From assembly GCF_001641085.1 (NCBI RefSeq), contig NZ_LXIE01000003.1, positions 1 to 57,968 of the forward strand: a DNA stretch of 57,968 nucleotides, read 5' to 3'. Of the stretch, positions 43,339-52,081 are shown piece after piece. Every line of letters begins with the position of its first letter. Position 1 is the stretch's first letter. The notes beneath the pieces were generated by a model. It did not search any database, was not told the DNA's origin, and saw nothing but the letters and a program-made list of their open reading frames with translations. The DNA comes from Aequorivita soesokkakensis (GTDB lineage: Bacteria > Bacteroidota > Bacteroidia > Flavobacteriales > Flavobacteriaceae). A program made the translations under genes and the position numbers.

Positions 43339-43965
43339 ATGATGCAAAAACCATTCACTTTTTTAATGATTTCAATCTTCGCAATAATGGCCGTTTCCTG
43401 TAAAAATGAAACACAGAATTCCAAAATAATGGAAACAGAAAGCGCTGTTGTTGATACTGTTCAGAAACCACCTGTGCAGCGAGCTCCGAAAAAGGAATTG
43501 ACGCCTGAGGATAAGGCAATGTTGAAAAGTGTAATGGCCCGCGTTATGAACGAGCCGAATTTGAAGAAATATGCCAGTTATTTGGTAACGGCTGAAATGG
43601 CTACAATGCTTTCAGAAGATAAAGGCCCATTTACAATTTTTGGGCCTTCAACCGCCGCTTTGGAATCTTTTTCCGCCGAGAAAAAAAAGTTTTATTCTAT
43701 GCCGGATAATAAACCGAAATTGGAGGAATTGTTGAAATCATACATAGTTGAAGGAAAGATGGATAAAGAAACTTTGCTGCAGACCATCAATAAAAATGGG
43801 AAAGCGAAATTGAAAACCCTTGCCGGGACTACTTTAACCGCAACAAAATCTGGCGAAGAAATTATCATTTCCGATGGAAAAGGAGCAAATGCAAAAGTGG
43901 TAAAAGGAAGCATTGAAAGCTCAAACGGAGCGGTTTATGTACTTGACGGCTTGCTGAAAAGCTAA
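43339..43965 (+). CDS. Fasciclin-domain lipoprotein
   Basis: 208 residues. Lipoprotein signal with Cys21 (IMAVSC), a charged linker, then one FAS1 domain: LKSVMARVMNEPNLKKYASYL, FTIFGPSTAALESF (H1 motif), LKSYIVEGKMDKETL and the C-terminal GSIESSNGAVYVLDGLL (H2 motif). Extracytoplasmic adhesion or polysaccharide-binding role is usual for the family; ligand unknown. Its stop touches that of convergent murB. Confidence 0.92.
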   Translation: MMQKPFTFLMISIFAIMAVSCKNETQNSKIMETESAVVDTVQKPPVQRAPKKELTPEDKAMLKSVMARVMNEPNLKKYASYLVTAEMATMLSEDKGPFTIFGPSTAALESFSAEKKKFYSMPDNKPKLEELLKSYIVEGKMDKETLLQTINKNGKAKLKTLAGTTLTATKSGEEIIISDGKGANAKVVKGSIESSNGAVYVLDGLLKS

Positions 43966-44982
43966 TTAAAAGACATTTACTTCCGGTTCAATATAAATTC
44001 CGGTCATTTCTTTTACTTTTTTTTGGATATCCATTGCGAGTTGCCAGATTTCCTTTCCGGTGGCGTTTCCGTAATTTACCAACACCAAGGCTTGATTTTT
44101 GTGAACGCCTGCGTCTCCAAAACGTTGGCCTTTAAAACCTGCTTTTTCAATTAGCCAGCCTGCGGGAATTTTAAATTCCGTAGGGGAAACTTCGTAGAAA
44201 GGAGCTTCGGGAAAATTTCTTCTGAATTCCTGAAAAGTTTCCGAACCCACAACAGGATTTTTAAAAAAACTGCCACTGTTTCCCAATACTTTCGGGTCGG
44301 GCAGTTTGGATTGGCGAATGGCGATCACTGCTTCGGAAATGTCTTTAATTGTTGGGATTTCAATATTTCTTTCAGATAAATTCTTTTGGATATCGCCGTA
44401 GGAAACACTTGTTTTATGATTCTTTTTTGTCAATTTAAAGGTTACACTTGTAATGATGTATTTTCCTTTCGCCTCATTTTTGAAGATGGAATTTCGGTAC
44501 TCAAAAACGCATTCTTCTTTTGTGAATTCCCGTTCTTTGAATGTTTCAATTTCAACCGTATTGCAGCTTTCAAAAGTATCTTTCAGCTCTACGCCATAAG
44601 CACCAATGTTTTGGATGGGTGCCGTACCAACGTTTCCGGGAATTAGAGAAAGGTTTTCCAAACCTCCAAAATCCTTTTCGATACAATATTTAACAAACTC
44701 GTGCCAGTTTTCGCCAGCCATTGCTTTTACAAAAACTTCGGTTTCGGTTTCTTTCAGGATTTCAATTCCCTTTAAATTTATGTGAAGTACAAAAGCGTCC
44801 AAATCGCCCGTCAACAGCATATTACTGCCTCCACCAAGAATAAAAAGTTCTTCGGAAGGTTTTTTGGAAAGAGCCTGTTTCAGTTCATCAATAGTTTCAA
44901 CCGAAACAAAAAAGCGTGCATTGCTGGCTATGCCAAAAGTATTGTAGTTTCTAAGCGATTTGTTTTCTTCAATCCGCATCAA
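43966..44982 (-). CDS. murB: UDP-N-acetylmuramate dehydrogenase
   Basis: 338 residues, type I. FAD enzyme that completes UDP-MurNAc synthesis for peptidoglycan. FAD-site motifs ILGGGSNMLLTGD and LIPGNVGTAPIQNIGAYGVE. The catalytic Ser lies in LGNSGSFFKNP and the final EPEVNVF provides the Glu. It overlaps the preceding aminotransferase gene by 4 bases, so both are on one transcript. Confidence 0.96.
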   Translation of the reverse strand: MMRIEENKSLRNYNTFGIASNARFFVSVETIDELKQALSKKPSEELFILGGGSNMLLTGDLDAFVLHINLKGIEILKETETEVFVKAMAGENWHEFVKYCIEKDFGGLENLSLIPGNVGTAPIQNIGAYGVELKDTFESCNTVEIETFKEREFTKEECVFEYRNSIFKNEAKGKYIITSVTFKLTKKNHKTSVSYGDIQKNLSERNIEIPTIKDISEAVIAIRQSKLPDPKVLGNSGSFFKNPVVGSETFQEFRRNFPEAPFYEVSPTEFKIPAGWLIEKAGFKGQRFGDAGVHKNQALVLVNYGNATGKEIWQLAMDIQKKVKEMTGIYIEPEVNVF

Positions 44983-46169
44983 TCCTTATATTTTTGAAGC
45001 GCAAGTTTCAAGATTTCTACTGCGCGAACAAGGCTGTCTTTTTTCAAAACGTAAGCAATGCGTACTTGGTTCAACCCAACGCCGGGACTTGAATAAAAAC
45101 CTGCAGCGGGAGCCACCATAATGGTTTCGCCATTGTCGTCAAATTCTTCCAAAAGCCATTGTGCAAAGGCATCACTATTTTTAACGGGAAGTTGCACGAT
45201 ACAATAAAAAGCTCCTTTTGGTTCACCCACTTGTACGCCGGGAATGGCTTTTAATGCTGTGACCAAAGTGTTTCTTCTATCCTGATATTCCGTGATTACT
45301 TCATCAAAATAACTTTGGGGGGTTTGTAGCGCAGCTTCACTCGCAATCTGAGCAAACGTTGGAGGGCTCAAACGTGCTTGGGCAAACTTTAAAGCGGTGG
45401 CGATAACCTGTTTGTTTTTTGAAACCAAACAACCAATGCGTGCACCACACATGCTGTATCTTTTTGAAACCGAATCGATAATGATTCCGTTTTCGGCCAT
45501 GCTTGGTTCCTCGAGAATTGAATAATGTTTGTAGCCGTCATAGGTAAATTCACGGTACACTTCATCAGAAACCAAAAACAAATCGTGCTTCTTTACAATT
45601 TCCGCCAACGTTTGGATTTCTTCTTTTGAATAAAGATAACCCGTTGGATTTCCGGGGTTGCAGATAAGTATTGCTTTGGTTTTTGGAGTAATTAGTTTTT
45701 CAAATTCTGAAATTGGCGGCAATGCAAAATTGTCTTCAATTTTTGAAATAACGGGAACAATCTTAACACCGGAAGCCGTTGCAAAACCATTGTAGTTTGC
45801 ATAAAATGGTTCTGGAATAATTATTTCATCATCAACATCAGCAATACTTCCCATTGCAAAAAGTAACGCCTCGCTTCCGCCGGTGGTTACTATAATATCA
45901 TTCGCCTCCGCGGGAATGTTGTTTTTTTTGTAGTAACCTGCAATTTTTTCACGGTATTCCTGTGAACCCTCAGAACGAGTGTATGCAAGTATTTCCAAGT
46001 GGTGGTGCGCCACGGCATCCATTGCAATTTCTGGAGATTTGATATCGGGCTGACCAATGTTTAAGTGATAAACGGTTTTGTTTGCTTTATAGGCTTTTTC
46101 GGCGTAGGGAACTAGTTTACGGATGGGTGATTCCGGCATGTTTTTCCCTTTGTGTGAAACTGAAGGCAT
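44979..46169 (-). CDS. PLP-dependent class I/II aminotransferase
   Basis: 396 residues. PLP-binding features of fold type I: ILICNPGNPTGYLYS, LVSDEVYREFTYDG and the Schiff-base Lys in DSVSKRYSMCGARIG, followed by the RIAYVL segment with the carboxylate-binding Arg. Close to aspartate/aromatic aminotransferases of subfamily I-gamma type. The N-terminal PSVSHKGKNMPESPIRKLVPYA and HLNIGQPDIKSPE are typical of Bacteroidota enzymes. Substrate not certain. Confidence 0.92.
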   Translation of the reverse strand: MPSVSHKGKNMPESPIRKLVPYAEKAYKANKTVYHLNIGQPDIKSPEIAMDAVAHHHLEILAYTRSEGSQEYREKIAGYYKKNNIPAEANDIIVTTGGSEALLFAMGSIADVDDEIIIPEPFYANYNGFATASGVKIVPVISKIEDNFALPPISEFEKLITPKTKAILICNPGNPTGYLYSKEEIQTLAEIVKKHDLFLVSDEVYREFTYDGYKHYSILEEPSMAENGIIIDSVSKRYSMCGARIGCLVSKNKQVIATALKFAQARLSPPTFAQIASEAALQTPQSYFDEVITEYQDRRNTLVTALKAIPGVQVGEPKGAFYCIVQLPVKNSDAFAQWLLEEFDDNGETIMVAPAAGFYSSPGVGLNQVRIAYVLKKDSLVRAVEILKLALQKYKD

Positions 46170-46283
46170 AATGAATTTGTTTGTGGCAAAGTTGCAAAAT
46201 ATATTTTATAATTCCACTTTGATGATAACAACATTCAGCTTTTTTTTATACCTTCAATTCAATTCAAAATAATTCCAAAAACT

Positions 46284-47612
46284 TTGCGAAAACAACTGTT
46301 TTTTTGTTTGCTTTTTTGTTTTTCGGTTTCCCTAATTGCTCAGTCTGGTTTTTTATTACAGAATACTAAAAAAAGGGATCGAATACCTTTTCGGTTAGTG
46401 AACAATTTACCAATAGTTGAAGTGGAAATCAACGGCACACCACTTTCTTTTATTTTGGATACTGGCGTGAAATCTACCATTCTTTTTAGCTTGGAAGAGG
46501 CAGATAGCCTTCAGCTTCGCAACACTTCGCCTGTGTTGCTTCAAGGATTGGGTTCTGGAGGTTCTGTGGAAGCCTTGAAGAGCTTGGATAATAGAATTAA
46601 AATTGGAGATGCTGTAGATAGAGATCATACAATTTTTATAATTTTTGATAGCACCCTTAACTTTTCACCAAGAATGGGCATTCCGGTCCATGGAATTTTG
46701 GGGAATGAATTTTTTCAGAATTTTATAGTCAAGATTAATTACACTTCAAAAGTTATAACCATTTACGATCCTGTAAAATATCCTTTAAAGGAATGTAAAA
46801 AATGTGAGGATTTACCTTTGAATTTTGTAGGCAGCAAGCCTTATATTTCTTTACAGGTTGCTTCAGAAAATACTCAAGACGAAGTAAAACTATTAGTAGA
46901 TTCAGGCTCCAGTGATGTAATGTGGCTTTTTGGCGACAGGGATTTTATATCAGAATCTCCAAAAAATTACTTTGAAGATTTCTTAGGTCTTGGTCTTAGT
47001 GGGAATATTTATGGAAAACGGGCAAGAATTCCGGAGCTTATTATTGGTGATTTTCATTTAAAGGAAGTGAATACCTCCTTCCCAGAAGAAGATGCAATAA
47101 TGAAGGCACGATATTATGAAGATCGGGATGGTAGCATTGGTGGTGGTTTTTTAAGCAGGTTCACCGTTACGTTTGATTATAGAAACAAAAAAATTCGGCT
47201 TAAAAAAAACCATAATTTTAATAATCCATTTAACTATAATATGAGTGGTCTGACCCTTGAGCACGAGGGGGTGGAGCTTGTAAAGGAGGAAAGACGGGCA
47301 AATGTAAATTCAAACCGTGGAAATCAGAATGAAAGCTTGACCATGAATAGCATTTCCATAACCACCGAACTTCATTTTTCATTGGTTCCAAAATTTGTGG
47401 TGGCTGATGTGCGCGAAGGTTCTCCAGCTGCATTGGCTGGAGTTGAAAAAGGGGATGAAGTAATTTCCATCAATGGGAAACCTTGTTATGAATACAAACT
47501 TTATGAATTGATTGAAATGTTTTCAACGGATGAGGGAAAAAGAATTTCAATGGAATTAAAACGTGGCCCCTATTTCAATAAGGTGAAATTTTTTCTGAAA
47601 AGTGTATTTTAA
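46284..47612 (+). CDS. Exported aspartyl protease (retropepsin-like, two lobes) with PDZ domain
   Basis: 442 residues. Start TTG at 46284; no ATG precedes the signal peptide (CLLFCFSVSLIAQ). Two retropepsin-like lobes each have a catalytic-type triad: LSFILDTGVKST (~60-70) and VKLLVDSGSSDVM (~205-217). The second has Asp-Ser-Gly in place of Asp-Thr-Gly, which is also active in some families. A PDZ domain follows (about 365-435: ADVREGSPAALAGVEKGDEVISIN), probably for substrate or partner peptides. Periplasmic or surface protease, with partner unknown. A bidirectional terminator follows. Confidence 0.9.
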   Translation: MRKQLFFCLLFCFSVSLIAQSGFLLQNTKKRDRIPFRLVNNLPIVEVEINGTPLSFILDTGVKSTILFSLEEADSLQLRNTSPVLLQGLGSGGSVEALKSLDNRIKIGDAVDRDHTIFIIFDSTLNFSPRMGIPVHGILGNEFFQNFIVKINYTSKVITIYDPVKYPLKECKKCEDLPLNFVGSKPYISLQVASENTQDEVKLLVDSGSSDVMWLFGDRDFISESPKNYFEDFLGLGLSGNIYGKRARIPELIIGDFHLKEVNTSFPEEDAIMKARYYEDRDGSIGGGFLSRFTVTFDYRNKKIRLKKNHNFNNPFNYNMSGLTLEHEGVELVKEERRANVNSNRGNQNESLTMNSISITTELHFSLVPKFVVADVREGSPAALAGVEKGDEVISINGKPCYEYKLYELIEMFSTDEGKRISMELKRGPYFNKVKFFLKSVF

Positions 47613-47651
47613 AAAAAAACGGCTGAAAGCATTTGCCTTCAGCCGTTTTTT
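47613..47651. terminator. Bidirectional terminator
   Basis: AACGGCTGAA and TTCAGCCGTT form the stem, nine A precede and six T follow. It serves the plus-strand protease gene and the minus-strand DUF1573 gene. Confidence 0.9.
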
Positions 47652-47666
47652 GTAATTGTAAAGTTG

Positions 47667-48062
47667 TTAGCTTTTTTCTAACACGCTACTAGTGTCGCTC
47701 ATCACTTCACCTTTTATTTTTAAAGCCACCATTGGTTCGCTGGCATTTGAATAAACGGTAACAGTTTTTCTGATTGGTCCAACACGGTTTGTGTCATACT
47801 TAACTTGGATAGTGCTACTTGCTCCAGGAGCAATAGGGCCATCTGGTTTTTTCGGGACAGTACAACCGCAACTGGATTTTACATCACTAATAATAAGCGG
47901 GGCATCCCCGGTATTAGTGAATTCAAATACCCTAACGCCGTCACTACCTTTTGCAATAGTGCCGTAATCAACGGTGTCTTCCTTGAAACTGATTTTTGCT
48001 TGTTGTGCCTGTGCGGCAAAACCGATAAAGGCAACAAGAGCCATAATAGCTAATTTTTTCAT
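47667..48062 (-). CDS. DUF1573 (Ig-like) exported protein
   Basis: 131 residues. Signal peptide to about residue 19 (FAAQAQQ), then one DUF1573 domain: VRVFEFTNTGDAPLIISDV, SSCGCTVPKKPDGPIAPGAS, KTVTVYSNASEP. The Cys-Gly-Cys is typical of the family. Exported, role unknown; often tens of copies in Bacteroidota genomes. Divergent from valS. Confidence 0.92.
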   Translation of the reverse strand: MKKLAIMALVAFIGFAAQAQQAKISFKEDTVDYGTIAKGSDGVRVFEFTNTGDAPLIISDVKSSCGCTVPKKPDGPIAPGASSTIQVKYDTNRVGPIRKTVTVYSNASEPMVALKIKGEVMSDTSSVLEKS

Positions 48063-48130
48063 GATTTTGTTTTTTTAATGTATGCTAAAGTATATAACTT
48101 TTAAACATTCTGCAAAATAACTTATTCACT

Positions 48131-48160
48131 TTTATTATCCTGCAGATATATTTACTTTTG
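48131..48160 (+). promoter_or_regulatory. Promoter of valS
   Basis: TTTA at 48131-48134, an 18-base spacer, then TACTTTTG at 48153-48160 followed by CA. Transcription would start about 25 bases before the ATG at 48191. Two codons (TTG at 48158 and the in-frame region up to 48190) lie in the promoter, which supports the later start. Confidence 0.55.
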
Positions 48161-48190
48161 CAACTCATTACTCAAATACCAGACCAAAGT

Positions 48191-50821
48191 ATGGCTCTAG
48201 AAGCAAAATATAATGCAAAGCAGATTGAAAATAAGTGGTATAGCTACTGGATGGAGAATAAATACTTCCATTCTGAAGTGGATGAAAGAACGCCTTATAC
48301 CATAGTTATTCCTCCGCCGAATGTTACCGGAGTACTGCACATGGGCCATATGCTCAACAATACTTTGCAGGATGTTTTGATACGCCGTGCACGTTTGCAG
48401 GGTTTTAACGCTTGTTGGGTACCTGGAACAGACCATGCCTCCATAGCAACTGAAGCAAAAGTGGTTGCAAAATTGAAAGCCGAAGGGATTGACAAAGCAA
48501 ACCTTTCCCGCGAAGAATTTTTAGAACACGCTTGGGAATGGACCCACAAACACGGTGGAATAATTCTGGAGCAGTTGAAAAAATTGGGCGCCTCCTGCGA
48601 TTGGGACCGAACCAAGTTCACCATGGATGAAGATATGTCTGCCTCCGTGATAAAAGTATTTGTGGATTTGTACAGAAAAGGAAACATTTACCGTGGCTAC
48701 AGAATGGTTAATTGGGATCCGCAGGCTAAAACCACGCTTTCGGACGAAGAAGTTATTTACGAAGAAAAACAAGGCAATCTCTATTACCTAAACTATAAAA
48801 TTGAAGGCAGTGATGAAACCTTAACCATCGCTACCACGCGCCCCGAAACAATTTTGGGTGATACTGCTATTTGCATCAACCCGAATGATGAGCGTTTTGC
48901 ACACCTTCGAGGAAAAAAGGCAATCGTTCCAGTTTGTAATCGTGTGATTCCGATTATAGAAGATGAATATGTAGATATTGAATTCGGAACAGGTTGTCTA
49001 AAGGTAACTCCCGCCCACGATGAGAATGATAAAATGTTGGGCGATAAACACAAGCTTGAAATTATAGATATTCTAAATGATGACGCGACTTTAAACAGTT
49101 TCGGCCTTCATTATCAAGGAAAGGATCGTTTTGTAGTTCGCAAGGAAATTGTAAAGGAACTTGAAGAAATGGGCGTGGTTTCAAAAATAGAAACACATAC
49201 TCACAAAGTAGGAACCAGTGAAAGAACCGGCGCAGTGATAGAACCAAAACTGAGCGATCAATGGTTCCTAAAAATGAAGGAACTTGCGCAACCTGCTTTA
49301 GATGCCGTATTGGAAAAAGATGTAAATCTAGTTCCCGAAAAATTTGTAAATACCTATCGCCATTGGATGGAAAACGTTCGGGACTGGAACATTTCCCGCC
49401 AACTTTGGTGGGGACAGCAAATTCCCGCATATTTTTATGGCGATGGGAAGGAAGATTTTGTGGTTGCAGAAAATATTGAAGAAGCGTTAAAACTCGCACA
49501 AGAAAAAACTACAAACTATAAACTACAGACTACAGACTTAACCCAAGATCCAGATGCCCTCGACACTTGGTTTTCATCTTGGCTTTGGCCCATCAGCGTT
49601 TTCAATGGAATTTTGAAGCCGGACAATAAAGAAATAAACTATTATTACCCAACCAACGACCTCGTGACAGCTCCCGAAATTCTTTTCTTTTGGGTGGCGC
49701 GAATGATTATTGCAGGTTACGAATACAGAAACGAAAAGCCTTTCACAAATGTTTATTTAACTGGAATCGTGCGAGATAAACAGCGTAGAAAGATGAGTAA
49801 ATCTTTAGGAAATTCACCAGATCCGATTGATTTGATGGATACTTACGGTGCCGACGGAGTGCGTGTCGGGATGCTTTTGAGTTCACCTGCTGGTAATGAT
49901 TTAATGTTTGATGAAGACCTTTGCAAGCAGGGGAGTGGTTTCGTAAATAAAATTTGGAATGCTTACCGTTTGATTGACGGTTGGGAAGTTGATACCGAAA
50001 AAAACCAATCTCAAAGTGATGTTATTGCATTAAAATGGTACCGTAGCAAATTTCAGAAAACGCTTGCTGAAATTGAAGACCATTACAGCAAATACCGTAT
50101 CAGTGACGCTTTAATGTCAACCTATAAATTGGTTTGGGATGATTTCTGTTCTTGGTTGCTAGAAATGGTAAAACCGCCTTTCGGCGAAAAGATTTCAGAA
50201 AAGACTTATTTGGAAGTAATTTCTGTTTTGGAAGATAATCTGAAAGTGCTTCATCCTTTTGTACCTTTTATTTCTGAAGAAATCTGGCAGCACATCACCC
50301 AGCGCGACATTTCCGAAGCCTTGATAATTTCAGAATGGCCAAAACCAGAAGTTTTTGATGAAAGAATAGTAAAAAACTTCGATTTTGCTGCTGAAGTAAT
50401 TTCTGGAATTAGAACAATTCGCAAAGAGAAAAACATTTCTTTTAAAGATACAATAGCGCTTTCCGTGCTTAATAATGAAAATGCATCAACGGAATTTGAT
50501 GCAGTAATCTCAAAACTCGGCAATGTTTCGGAATTGAATTATATTTCTGAAAAACTGGATGGAGCACTGACATTTCGTGTAAAAAGCAACGAATATTTCA
50601 TTCCAATAGCAGGTGCAATAAACGTTGAAGAAGAAATAGCAAAGCTTTCTGAAGAATTGAAATACACCGAAGGGTTCTTAAAAAGCGTCCAAGGAAAACT
50701 GAAAAATGAACGCTTCGTAAGCGGAGCACCGGAACAGGTTGTGGCTTTGGAAAAACAAAAAGAAGTAGATGCGCTGGCTAAGATTGAAACTTTGAAGGCG
50801 AGTTTGGCAGGTCTGAAATAA
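48191..50821 (+). CDS. valS: Valyl-tRNA synthetase
   Basis: 876 residues from the ATG at 48191 ([16 protein letters not shown]); an in-frame TTG at 48158 lies inside the promoter. Class Ia synthetase: HIGH-type motif [15 protein letters not shown], an editing domain ([15 protein letters not shown]), tRNA-binding insertion, KMSKS motif [11 protein letters not shown], and a C-terminal coiled coil ([19 protein letters not shown]). Residues about 438-449 ([12 protein letters not shown]) are coded by a 7-base DNA repeat and interrupt a region that in other ValRS leads straight into [11 protein letters not shown]. Confidence 0.96.
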   Translation: MALEAKYNAKQIENKWYSYWMENKYFHSEVDERTPYTIVIPPPNVTGVLHMGHMLNNTLQDVLIRRARLQGFNACWVPGTDHASIATEAKVVAKLKAEGIDKANLSREEFLEHAWEWTHKHGGIILEQLKKLGASCDWDRTKFTMDEDMSASVIKVFVDLYRKGNIYRGYRMVNWDPQAKTTLSDEEVIYEEKQGNLYYLNYKIEGSDETLTIATTRPETILGDTAICINPNDERFAHLRGKKAIVPVCNRVIPIIEDEYVDIEFGTGCLKVTPAHDENDKMLGDKHKLEIIDILNDDATLNSFGLHYQGKDRFVVRKEIVKELEEMGVVSKIETHTHKVGTSERTGAVIEPKLSDQWFLKMKELAQPALDAVLEKDVNLVPEKFVNTYRHWMENVRDWNISRQLWWGQQIPAYFYGDGKEDFVVAENIEEALKLAQEKTTNYKLQTTDLTQDPDALDTWFSSWLWPISVFNGILKPDNKEINYYYPTNDLVTAPEILFFWVARMIIAGYEYRNEKPFTNVYLTGIVRDKQRRKMSKSLGNSPDPIDLMDTYGADGVRVGMLLSSPAGNDLMFDEDLCKQGSGFVNKIWNAYRLIDGWEVDTEKNQSQSDVIALKWYRSKFQKTLAEIEDHYSKYRISDALMSTYKLVWDDFCSWLLEMVKPPFGEKISEKTYLEVISVLEDNLKVLHPFVPFISEEIWQHITQRDISEALIISEWPKPEVFDERIVKNFDFAAEVISGIRTIRKEKNISFKDTIALSVLNNENASTEFDAVISKLGNVSELNYISEKLDGALTFRVKSNEYFIPIAGAINVEEEIAKLSEELKYTEGFLKSVQGKLKNERFVSGAPEQVVALEKQKEVDALAKIETLKASLAGLK
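49504..49538. repeat. Period-7 tandem repeat inside valS
   Basis: Units aaaaact, acaaact, ataaact, acagact, acagact in register, 35 bases, in the reading frame of valS. It keeps the frame open and gives a Thr/Tyr/Leu/Gln-rich insertion before the conserved [11 protein letters not shown] motif. Confidence 0.85.
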
Positions 50822-50823
50822 TT

Positions 50824-50839
50824 TTTTAACGCGTTAAAA
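50824..50839. promoter_or_regulatory. 16-base perfect palindrome after valS
   Basis: TTTTAACGCGTTAAAA is its own reverse complement. Two bases after the valS stop. It could be an operator for a dimeric regulator or part of a weak terminator; a T tract is absent on either side. Confidence 0.5.
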
Positions 50840-50851
50840 TCTCTTAATTTG

Positions 50852-50884
50852 TTTTAAAATGAGGTTAATTGCTTCATTTTAAAA
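50852..50884. promoter_or_regulatory. Inverted repeat upstream of the coiled-coil protein gene
   Basis: TTTTAAAATGA (50852-50862) and TCATTTTAAAA (50874-50884) pair perfectly across an 11-base loop. Together with the palindrome just before, it occupies almost the whole gap. A binding site or a transcript hairpin are both possible. Confidence 0.5.
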
Positions 50885-50921
50885 TGCATTTGCCCGTAAC
50901 TTGTTCAAAAATTAAACAATT

Positions 50922-51164
50922 ATGGACCAAGCAAAGTACCAAGAAATGGAGAAGATGCTTCACAAATTGGAAGACATCAAAAACAGTCAGAAAAGTATCA
51001 TTGACAAAATTAACCACGTAATTACAGATCTTTTTCAGCATCCGGATAAAGATTTGGAGAAAGCGATGGAAGCGGCTCATGAAAAAGCTTCAGACAATGT
51101 GGAAAAAATTCGAGAAGCGATTGAGGATTACGAAATAAAATTCAACAAGGCACAGCAGTCCTAG
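50922..51164 (+). CDS. Small coiled-coil protein of unknown function
   Basis: 80 residues, all helical: MDQAKYQEMEKMLHKLEDIK, SIIDKINHVITDLF, KDLEKAMEAAHEKASDNVEKI, EDYEIKFNKAQ. No signal peptide, no membrane helix. I do not recognise a family. Two palindromic elements lie directly upstream, and its stop codon touches that of the convergent acyl-CoA-binding gene (TAGCTA). Confidence 0.7.
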   Translation: MDQAKYQEMEKMLHKLEDIKNSQKSIIDKINHVITDLFQHPDKDLEKAMEAAHEKASDNVEKIREAIEDYEIKFNKAQQS

Positions 51165-51431
51165 CTATTTTCGATACAAAAAATAATGGTTTACAGCTTC
51201 AACATAAAGTTGCTTGGCTTCATCAGAAGAAAGGTCTTTTGTTTGGAAAAGGGCGTTTGTTTTAAAAGCACTTATAAGAGGATTATTGCTGCTGGGTAAA
51301 TCCTGATCGTCAGTAGCTCTTTTGTAGTATGCATACAAACGCAACAAGAAATCTGCCGGAAACGGTTCCGTGTGCTCGTTGATACTCTCTACGGCCGCTC
51401 TAAAAGCAATATCCAGTTCTTCTGAAGTCAT
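51165..51431 (-). CDS. Acyl-CoA-binding protein
   Basis: 88 residues, the size of ACBP. Four-helix pattern: FRAAVESINE, PADFLLRLYAYYKRATDDQD (the ACBP core LYAYYKQAT) and LSSDEAKQLYVEAVNHY. The usual WDAW segment reads KTNALFQTK, a weaker match. It probably buffers acyl-CoA for lipid synthesis. Its start codon overlaps the psd stop as TAATG, so it is in the same operon as cdsA and psd. Confidence 0.88.
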   Translation of the reverse strand: MTSEELDIAFRAAVESINEHTEPFPADFLLRLYAYYKRATDDQDLPSSNNPLISAFKTNALFQTKDLSSDEAKQLYVEAVNHYFLYRK

Positions 51432-52081
51432 TATTTTTCAGCAATTATAGAGATACCTCCTTTTACCTTTTGGTTAATAGCCACTTTTATTTTTGCGTCC
51501 AGCGGAAGAAAAACATCCACACGCGACCCAAATTTAATAAATCCGCTATCACTCGCTTGTGCTACTTCATCATTTATTTCGGCATAATTCACAATTCTTT
51601 TTGCCATTGCCCCAGCAATTTGGCGGTATAGCACATCACCGAAAGCTTCATTTTTTACAACAACGGTAGTGCGTTCGTTTTCTTCGGAAGATTTTGGGTG
51701 CCACGCTACCAAATATTTTCCAGGATGGTATTTGCTATAAACCACTTTTCCGCCAACGGGATAGCGTGTTACGTGCACATTTATTGGGCTCATAAAAACG
51801 GAAACCTGCAATCTCTTATCGTTGAAATATTCCTTTTCAAAAACTTCTTCAATTACCACCACTTTTCCGTCAACGGGAGAAATAACATATTCTGGGTGCA
51901 CCAAAAAGTTACGTTTAGGGTTTCTAAAAAACTGTAATACCAATAGTAGGATTATTACCAAAGAAATTATAACGCCACCGCGAATGGTTGGGTCGCCCAC
52001 AAAAACATTTGCCAATAAACTAAGCCCGATAACGATTACCAGCGCTATAAAAATAATTTTGAAACCTTCTTTATGAAACAT
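51431..52081 (-). CDS. psd: Phosphatidylserine decarboxylase family protein
   Basis: 216 residues from the ATG at 52081; two TTG codons upstream are less likely. Two membrane helices near the N-terminus (about 8-28, 33-53). The catalytic part has YVISPVDGKVVVIEE, VFMSPINVHVTRYPVGG and VAWHPKSSEENERT. The self-cleavage Gly-Ser lies in SGFIKFGSRVDVFLP, which makes the pyruvoyl group. Short bacterial form. It makes phosphatidylethanolamine in the inner membrane. Overlaps cdsA by 11 bases. Confidence 0.93.
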   Translation of the reverse strand: MFHKEGFKIIFIALVIVIGLSLLANVFVGDPTIRGGVIISLVIILLLVLQFFRNPKRNFLVHPEYVISPVDGKVVVIEEVFEKEYFNDKRLQVSVFMSPINVHVTRYPVGGKVVYSKYHPGKYLVAWHPKSSEENERTTVVVKNEAFGDVLYRQIAGAMAKRIVNYAEINDEVAQASDSGFIKFGSRVDVFLPLDAKIKVAINQKVKGGISIIAEK

